In this document: piece after piece, positions 59,830 to 64,000 of the stretch
Layout: each line of letters begins with the position of its first letter
Numbering within the stretch: the stretch's first letter is position 1
Assembly: GCF_001375495.1 (NCBI RefSeq)
Contig: NZ_LN831058.1
Location: 764,768 to 828,767, forward strand
Reading direction: 5' to 3'
Origin: Flaviflexus massiliensis
GTDB lineage: Bacteria > Actinomycetota > Actinomycetes > Actinomycetales > Actinomycetaceae
Length of the DNA stretch: 64,000 nucleotides
Made by a program: the position numbers and the translations under genes
Notes under the pieces: generated by a model
What the model saw: only the letters and a program-made list of their open reading frames with translations
Database searches by the model: none
Told to the model about the DNA's origin: nothing

Positions 59830-60288
59830 ATGACTCGTATGAATGCGCTGTTTGTGAAGCCCACGCTTTGGAACTACCTCTGCGAAGCGGCTCGCGAGTG
59901 GTGGCATACGTGGCACGCGAAGAACGCCCCCATGAAGAGGAATGCTCGTCACATCTACGTCATGTCTCCGCTGACAGCTCTACAACTATGGGATCCGTCA
60001 ACTGGTCAACTCGGACCAGGATCTTTTGGGGAACGCCAAGTCTCCACTGCCCAATCCGATCCGGGAACGCGACCTTCGCCTGAAACGACACGGACTCCCC
60101 AGGTTCAAGACTCGTCTGGTTCCCAAGGAGTAGCAGAGTCGTCCGAGCGGGCGCAGGAAGCTTCTCAATCTCTTCAAGGGCAATCCCACTTATGGGTTTC
60201 CTGCCCACGTTGCGCAGCACAAATATTCCTCTATCTAGCCCGGCCTTCCGGTAGTCAGCCTTCAACGCATATGCCGGAGGGCGACTAG
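59830..60288 (+). CDS. Possible small phage protein disrupted by reverse-oriented cassette
   Basis: The first 43 codons (MTRMNALFVKPTLWNYLCEA...) follow the antirepressor by two bases and look like a phage protein. After about 59960 the frame is antisense to a better-supported minus-strand gene and is Ser/Gln/Pro-rich, as shadows are. The real gene was probably cut when the reverse cassette inserted. Confidence 0.35.
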   Translation: MTRMNALFVKPTLWNYLCEAAREWWHTWHAKNAPMKRNARHIYVMSPLTALQLWDPSTGQLGPGSFGERQVSTAQSDPGTRPSPETTRTPQVQDSSGSQGVAESSERAQEASQSLQGQSHLWVSCPRCAAQIFLYLARPSGSQPSTHMPEGD

Positions 60289-60382
60289 TGCTCCAGTTCA
60301 ACCAGTTCCAAACGCCGTTGGCAGTCGTGCCGACAACAGCAACACCAAGCGCCCACCACGCCGGGTCGTTCATCCATTCCAT
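59960..60382 (-). CDS. Single-pass membrane protein, moron-like
   Basis: 140 residues from ATG 60382 (a start three codons later is possible). An N-terminal helix (WALGVAVVGTTANGVWNWL) is followed by a beta-rich domain (IFVLRNVGRKPISGIALEEI...SLEPGESVSFQAKV) resembling an immunoglobulin-like fold. No family name. It runs opposite to the flanking early genes, with a TATATA box upstream, so it is probably expressed independently in the lysogen. Confidence 0.65.
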   Translation of the reverse strand: MEWMNDPAWWALGVAVVGTTANGVWNWLNWSTSRPPAYALKADYRKAGLDRGIFVLRNVGRKPISGIALEEIEKLPAPARTTLLLLGNQTSLEPGESVSFQAKVAFPDRIGQWRLGVPQKILVRVDQLTDPIVVELSAET

Positions 60383-60475
60383 ACCAGTGACTCTATATAG
60401 AGAGGTCCAGCCATGACCCGCATGAATACCGAACACATCAGCATTAGTGTTCCAGAAGGCTTGACCGAGCTTGCC

Positions 60476-60817
60476 CTAAAGGTCAGCAATGTTGACGAAC
60501 TTCGAGATCCCTCCCTCAAAGTCAAACATGATCGCGCCATCCTGGACCTCGAAGACCTCCGTTTTGGTCCCAGTTTCAGTGTTGGTGATGTACGCCTGCC
60601 CGTCATCCACGAGAACGACGGTGATGATCTTCGAATTGGTCAGGATCTTAAGCTCAAGCTTGGCGATAGCTTCAATTGTCGTGCGAACCATTTGAGTAAG
60701 TTCCCGAACGGTCGAACCAACATCGTTAAGGTCTCCGTCCTGCAGATTTTTAAGGCGCTCGTTGAATTCGTTTCTCGCCTTGTCGGTAGCGGGCAAAAGC
60801 TCGTAAGGGACATCCAT
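60476..60817 (-). CDS. Unknown protein of the reverse-oriented cassette
   Basis: 113 residues from ATG 60817 with AGGAAGAATC upstream. The N-terminal half is helical (VGSTVRELTQMVRTTIEAIAKLELKI) and the C-terminal half beta-stranded (VLVDDGQAYITNTETGTKTEVF), reminiscent of small regulatory or immunity proteins, but no family is recognised. It lies upstream of, and may be co-transcribed with, the membrane protein at 59960-60382. Confidence 0.65.
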   Translation of the reverse strand: MDVPYELLPATDKARNEFNERLKNLQDGDLNDVGSTVRELTQMVRTTIEAIAKLELKILTNSKIITVVLVDDGQAYITNTETGTKTEVFEVQDGAIMFDFEGGISKFVNIADL

Positions 60818-60906
60818 GATTCTTCCTCTCCCGTAGGTGGTTCCAGCAATCCCCACCCTACGGGAGAGGGACCCACCACATCCTCGGAATTAGAGGATGA
60901 AGCCTG

Positions 60907-61107
60907 ATGTCCAGTGTGAAGGAGCAGCAGCTCCAAATGATCACCAGGCAACGCGCAGCCGAACTCGCTGACGTGTCCCTCTCGACGGTGGACAGGTGGA
61001 TCCTGCACGGCGATCTCCAGGCCTACAGGCTCGGACCTAAAGCCGTCCGCATCCGCCTCACCGACCTCCAAGAGTTCATGACCTCCCGCACCTGGGACGA
61101 CCTCTAA
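60907..61107 (+). CDS. Excisionase-like helix-turn-helix protein
   Basis: 66 residues with the pattern MITRQRAAELADVSLSTVDR...WILHGDLQAYRLGPKAVRIRL, the winged-helix excisionase/AlpA family. In phages of this type it regulates integration/excision or early transcription. Confidence 0.75.
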   Translation: MSSVKEQQLQMITRQRAAELADVSLSTVDRWILHGDLQAYRLGPKAVRIRLTDLQEFMTSRTWDDL

Positions 61108-61137
61108 CCACTCTTTTTCCAACGAAGGAAACCTGTC

Positions 61138-61248
61138 ATGAAAACCCTCATCCCCACATGGGCGTTCAGCGTCCTGAAATGGGTGCTCCTGCTCGAAGCC
61201 TCCGTCGCGACTGCGTTGCTTATCGACTGGTGGTGGACAGCAGCATGA
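61138..61248 (+). CDS. Tiny membrane protein
   Basis: A 36-codon frame (MKTLIPTWAFSVLKWVLLLE...) with GAAGGAAACCTG upstream, one hydrophobic helix and an ATGA overlap with the next gene. Small membrane proteins of this kind are common in phage early regions. Confidence 0.6.
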   Translation: MKTLIPTWAFSVLKWVLLLEASVATALLIDWWWTAA

Positions 61249-61568
61249 GCCACTACATCGGCGCGGAACTCGTCGAAATCAAACACCGACCACCCCGCAT
61301 CGTCACCATCTTCTCCCCGAACGGGCCAGCCTCACAAGGCCCCGACTATCAGGTCGGGCTCTCGCTCGGGGAAGCCGAAGAACTCGTGAACGCCTGGTGG
61401 AACCCGACAGGGCCCAGGATCTTTGAAAACTTCACGCTGGCCAAAGACGACCAGGAAATCCACGTCTATTTCCCGCACGTCACCCTCCTTCTCGGACTCG
61501 ACCGCCTCGACACCATCCGACTCATCAGCGACCTCGAAGACATCCTCAACGCAAAGCAGACAGCATGA
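61245..61568 (+). CDS. Phage protein of unknown function
   Basis: 107 residues from ATG 61245. Alpha/beta pattern (YIGAELVEIKHRPPRIVTIF...HVYFPHVTLLLGLDRLDTIRL). No family recognised. Overlaps both neighbours by four bases. Confidence 0.65.
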   Translation: MSHYIGAELVEIKHRPPRIVTIFSPNGPASQGPDYQVGLSLGEAEELVNAWWNPTGPRIFENFTLAKDDQEIHVYFPHVTLLLGLDRLDTIRLISDLEDILNAKQTA

Positions 61569-61657
61569 CCGCCGAATATCTCGCAGGCATCGTCATCGTC
61601 TTCACCATCACTGCCGGAATCATCTACTACGCCTACCACATCAGCCGAAGGAAATAA
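61565..61657 (+). CDS. Tiny single-pass membrane protein
   Basis: A 30-residue protein (MTAEYLAGIVIVFTITAGII...) that is essentially one membrane helix with a basic tail, overlapping the previous gene by four bases. Probably a phage membrane peptide. Confidence 0.55.
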   Translation: MTAEYLAGIVIVFTITAGIIYYAYHISRRK

Positions 61658-61660
61658 GTC

Positions 61661-61840
61661 ATGGAAACCACTCTCAGGGACCGCGCCCACAGCCACGAAA
61701 ACGAGGCATTCGAAGCACTCCACAAGCCAGCTGGGACCGCTCTTGCACGGGCTGGTGTGCGGCTCGCTCTCGCCCACCTCCGCCTCGCAGCGTCTTATCA
61801 CGCGGCCGCCAACGACAACCAAGAACAGGATCAGAAATGA
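61661..61840 (+). CDS. Small helical phage protein
   Basis: A 59-residue Ala/His/Arg-rich helical protein (METTLRDRAHSHENEAFEAL...) starting three bases after the previous stop and overlapping the next gene by four. Unknown function. Confidence 0.55.
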   Translation: METTLRDRAHSHENEAFEALHKPAGTALARAGVRLALAHLRLAASYHAAANDNQEQDQK

Positions 61841-62034
61841 CCGTCCTTCAGCATTGGACCCTCCGCCGGATCACCGGCGGTAGCGGAACGATTTCCCACC
61901 CATGGTGGACCACCGCCCCCGGCTGCCCCCAAGAACGCCACGCCACCCGCTGGTGCAAATGCCGACCCCACCGGACCAAGAACGCTGCACTCACCTACAT
62001 CCGCCAACAAGAACAGAAAGAACAAGACCAATGA
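61837..62034 (+). CDS. Small basic phage protein with cysteine pair
   Basis: A 65-residue protein (MTVLQHWTLRRITGGSGTIS...) containing WCKC and a further Cys, possibly a small zinc-binding protein. Overlaps both neighbours by four bases. Confidence 0.55.
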   Translation: MTVLQHWTLRRITGGSGTISHPWWTTAPGCPQERHATRWCKCRPHRTKNAALTYIRQQEQKEQDQ

Positions 62035-62345
62035 ACCCGATTAATGAGATTGTTGCCGAATATGCGGCACTCAAAGCCCAGGCAGACCGCGACCAGAAAC
62101 GCCTGAAAGAACTCCGCGCACAGATCCTCAACGTGCTCCCCGACGGAGGTAGCGCGGGGGAGTACCAGGTGAACGTGTCCCGTCCCAAGACCATGGACTG
62201 GGCGAAGGTTGAAGCAGCGTTCCCCGCTTCCGCCTACCCGCAAATCTGGACTGCGCTTGATCGTGACGCAGTGAAGGATCATGTGGCTCCCGCAATCCTC
62301 GACACCTTCACCACCGAGGGAAGCCCCAGGATGACAGTCAAATGA
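62031..62345 (+). CDS. Phage protein with N-terminal coiled coil
   Basis: 104 residues. Residues 1-35 form a coiled coil (IVAEYAALKAQADRDQKRLK) and the rest is alpha/beta (VNVSRPKTMDWAKVEAAFP). The position directly before the exonuclease gene suggests a role in the replication/recombination module. Confidence 0.65.
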   Translation: MNPINEIVAEYAALKAQADRDQKRLKELRAQILNVLPDGGSAGEYQVNVSRPKTMDWAKVEAAFPASAYPQIWTALDRDAVKDHVAPAILDTFTTEGSPRMTVK

Positions 62346-63382
62346 CCAGCCTGTCACTCACCCCCATCACCCCCGCCACGATCACACCATCCGCACCGGC
62401 ACCGTCTGGTTCGCTCCTCGTGCCGATCAGCGACAAGACCGGGCCCGGGAAAGACATTGAACGTGACAGGTGGGGCAGACCGTTGATCATCCCCCCACAC
62501 GGCGGCAAACCGGTCCCCTACACGCGGTGCACGACCTTCGTCGGTTCTCTTGATGACAAAGAGAACTTGATGAAGTGGAAGGCTCGCATGACCGCGATCG
62601 GCATGGCTCAACGAGACGACCTCGTCCTCCAGGCCCGTGCGGCTGACCCTGACGATAAGAAAACCCTCGGCAGGGTCGCCGAAGCCGCAGCCGAACATGC
62701 AGGAGCCTCCCAACGCGCGACGATCGGGACCGAACTCCACGCCCTCACCGAACGGCTCGACCGAGGCGAAACTCTGCCCGATATGGGGAAGTGGCAGCCC
62801 GACCTCGACGCCTACCAGGACACAACCCGACGGCTCGGGCTGGTGTCGGAAGAGATCGAAACGTTCGTCGTCAACGATGAGCTGCAGATTGGTGGCACGT
62901 TCGACCGCGTCTACAACGTGGGTGGGCAACGGTATATCGGTGACCTCAAAACCGGGTCCTCGCTTGATTGGGGGACTGGGACGTTCGCGATGCAGCTCGC
63001 CGTCTACGCCAACAGCCTCCGCTACCACGCCGAAACTGGTGCACGCGACAACCTCAACGTCCGCACCGACCTTGCTGTCCTCGTCCACCTCCCCGCCGGT
63101 ACAGGCCGATGCGACGTGTACTGGCTTGATATCGAGAGGGGATGGGCCTCCGTTTCCCTCGCGGCTGCTGTCCGTGAATTCCGGAAACTCAAACGGGACA
63201 CGTGGCTCCGACCCTTCCAGCCCCTCATCACCCCCAGCCCCCGAACCCTCATCGACAAAGCGACCAGCGTTGATGAGCTCAACACAATCTGGTTCGACCA
63301 CCAGTCCACCTGGACACCCGACTTGACCGCTGCAGCCGCAGCCAAGAAAACACAACTCACACAGAAAGAAGCATCACTATGA
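62342..63382 (+). CDS. Cas4/RecB-like PD-(D/E)XK phage exonuclease
   Basis: 346 residues. The nuclease motif is readable as QIGGTFDRVY (Asp) and YIGDLKTGS (DxK), with a downstream QLAVYANSLRYH helix. Such Cas4-like or RecB-like exonucleases serve in phage recombination and replication. No iron-sulfur Cys quartet is visible. Overlaps both neighbours by four bases. Confidence 0.8.
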   Translation: MTSLSLTPITPATITPSAPAPSGSLLVPISDKTGPGKDIERDRWGRPLIIPPHGGKPVPYTRCTTFVGSLDDKENLMKWKARMTAIGMAQRDDLVLQARAADPDDKKTLGRVAEAAAEHAGASQRATIGTELHALTERLDRGETLPDMGKWQPDLDAYQDTTRRLGLVSEEIETFVVNDELQIGGTFDRVYNVGGQRYIGDLKTGSSLDWGTGTFAMQLAVYANSLRYHAETGARDNLNVRTDLAVLVHLPAGTGRCDVYWLDIERGWASVSLAAAVREFRKLKRDTWLRPFQPLITPSPRTLIDKATSVDELNTIWFDHQSTWTPDLTAAAAAKKTQLTQKEASL

Positions 63383-63921
63383 CCGCGATGAACCCATTCG
63401 CGTCCATCCCGTCCCCCTCCGACGGAATCACCTGGGCCGACAACAACGGTGCCCTCCTCATCCTGCAACCCACCGCCATCGAGACCGGCATCCAGACCTC
63501 CTACGGATCCGCCGATGCGGTCCGCGCCAACGTGTGGGTGCTCGACGGCCCCAACGCCGGCGAAGTCCATGACGACACGTTGGTCTTCCCGAAACTCCTC
63601 CAGTCCCAGCTGAAGTCCCGCATCAACCAGGTTGTGCTCGGCAGGCTCGGTCAAGGCGTCGGGAAACCAGGCCAGTCCGCTCCCTGGATGTTGAATGAGC
63701 CCACCCAGCAGGATGTGCAGACCGGCATGCAGGCCTGGGAACGCATCCAATCCGGCACCACTCCCGCACAGCCCGCACAGCAACAGCAGGCTCCGGCGCA
63801 GCAGGCTCCGGCTGCCACCACCCTCCAACCCCAAGCACAAGCACAGGCTCAGCCGGCATGGGGACAACAAGCGCAGCAGGCTCCGGTCCAGTCACAGTAC
63901 AACGACGCTCCGCCTTTTTGA
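63379..63921 (+). CDS. SSB-like phage DNA-binding protein
   Basis: 180 residues: an N-terminal OB-like domain (about 1-125), a Gln/Pro/Ala-rich linker (about 130-170) and the C-terminal tip QSQYNDAPPF, which resembles the acidic SSB tip (...DDDIPF) that recruits partner proteins. It follows the exonuclease, as expected for a phage recombination module. Confidence 0.7.
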   Translation: MTAMNPFASIPSPSDGITWADNNGALLILQPTAIETGIQTSYGSADAVRANVWVLDGPNAGEVHDDTLVFPKLLQSQLKSRINQVVLGRLGQGVGKPGQSAPWMLNEPTQQDVQTGMQAWERIQSGTTPAQPAQQQQAPAQQAPAATTLQPQAQAQAQPAWGQQAQQAPVQSQYNDAPPF

Positions 63922-63949
63922 TCGCACCCGCACCTAGGTGACGGTAATC

Positions 63950-63994
63950 GCCCTGCTGGCAGGCACACCCGGTTCGAGCCCGGGGAGGGCACCA
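63950..63994 (+). other. tRNA-like T-arm/acceptor fragment
   Basis: CCCGG-TTCGAGC-CCGGG (63968-63984) is a perfect T-arm; GAGGGC and ACCA follow, and GCCCT at 63950-63954 can pair with AGGGC. The count from TTC to CCA is one short of a normal tRNA and there is no D-arm or anticodon arm at the expected places, so it is a mimic or relic rather than a tRNA gene. Confidence 0.35.
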
Positions 63995-64000
63995 AGAAAA

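Larger units (their letters stand above)
55190..64000. mobile_element. Prophage (left part), integrated at a tRNA
   Basis: From the tRNA-end copy to the window end the gene set is phage-like: ImmA, RelA/SpoT synthetase, HIRAN-like protein, XRE repressor leftward; Cro-like, antirepressor, excisionase-like, many tiny overlapping genes, Cas4-like exonuclease and SSB-like protein rightward. No integrase or structural genes are visible yet; these should lie further right. Confidence 0.85.

Noticed and set aside
60413-60907. 164-codon plus-strand frame beginning MTRMNTEHISIS
   Set aside because: After about 20 codons it is antisense to the better-supported minus-strand gene at 60476-60817.
63919-63994. 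Complete tRNA at the window end
   Set aside because: Only T-arm and CCA-like end are present; the acceptor 5' strand, D-arm and a proper anticodon loop are missing.
1-64000. CRISPR array or rRNA operon
   Set aside because: No regularly spaced direct repeats and no rRNA-like sequence were seen anywhere in the window.

Overview
The window comes from a moderately high-GC Gram-positive actinobacterium. Most chromosomal genes have close functional counterparts in Mycobacterium and Streptomyces: GlxR/Crp, Ssd plus a Tad pilus locus, a TopA with a Lys/Thr/Ala-rich tail, SenX3-RegX3 and CarD. The gene order ridA-crp-nth-hydrolase-ssd-tadABC-helicase-topA-tmk-holB matches the conserved order I recall from the Rv3678c to Rv3644c interval of M. 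tuberculosis. GPM-SenX3-RegX3 and CarD-IspD-IspF are also familiar actinobacterial blocks. I would guess Actinomycetales/Actinomycetaceae, but the sequence does not fix a genus.

Layout. 1-22.6 kb is core chromosome: RidA, a cAMP-type regulator, endonuclease III, an EphE-like hydrolase, the Ssd/Tad pilus operon with a DUF4244 pilin, an MrfA-like helicase, a drug-type MFS pump, a methyltransferase, then topA-tmk-holB and a secreted peptidase-like lipoprotein. 22.7-26.2 kb is a decayed integrative element next to a tRNA-Thr(CGT). It keeps a repressor/excisionase-like divergent pair with a compact promoter region, a replication-type gene cut by an IS3 element, and small orphan genes. 26.3-30.8 kb holds an orphan DmsA-type molybdoenzyme and an MFS carrier. 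30.9-51.8 kb is core again: a MarR-controlled luciferase-like monooxygenase/FMN reductase pair, aroD, gpmA, phoU/senX3-regX3 with a candidate phosphate-response operator, carD-ispD-ispF, cysS-rlmB, and a run of envelope genes (LCP lipoprotein, LytR_C protein, lipoprotein) followed by a nitrobindin-like protein and a DEAD-box helicase.

51.9-55.2 kb is an accessory patch: a DUF488 gene converging on an uncharacterised gene that has been split by an IS256-family element with an 8-bp target duplication. From about 55.19 kb to the window end is a prophage or related element. Its left edge is a short copy of a tRNA 3' end (Ser-like) beside a 42-bp palindrome. Its leftward lysogeny arm carries ImmA, a small unknown protein, a RelA/SpoT-type alarmone synthetase interrupted by an in-frame amber codon, a HIRAN-like membrane protein and an XRE repressor. 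The rightward arm starts at an operator-rich promoter and encodes a Cro-like protein, an antirepressor, an excisionase-like protein, a tightly overlapping series of very small proteins, a Cas4/RecB-like exonuclease and an SSB-like protein. A two-gene block in reverse orientation interrupts this arm.

The most interesting material is in the accessory parts: the RelA/SpoT gene with its small downstream partner in the prophage immunity arm, the reverse-oriented cassette, the IS256-broken gene next to DUF488, and the dmsA gene that has no electron-transfer partners. No rRNA genes or CRISPR arrays were seen.
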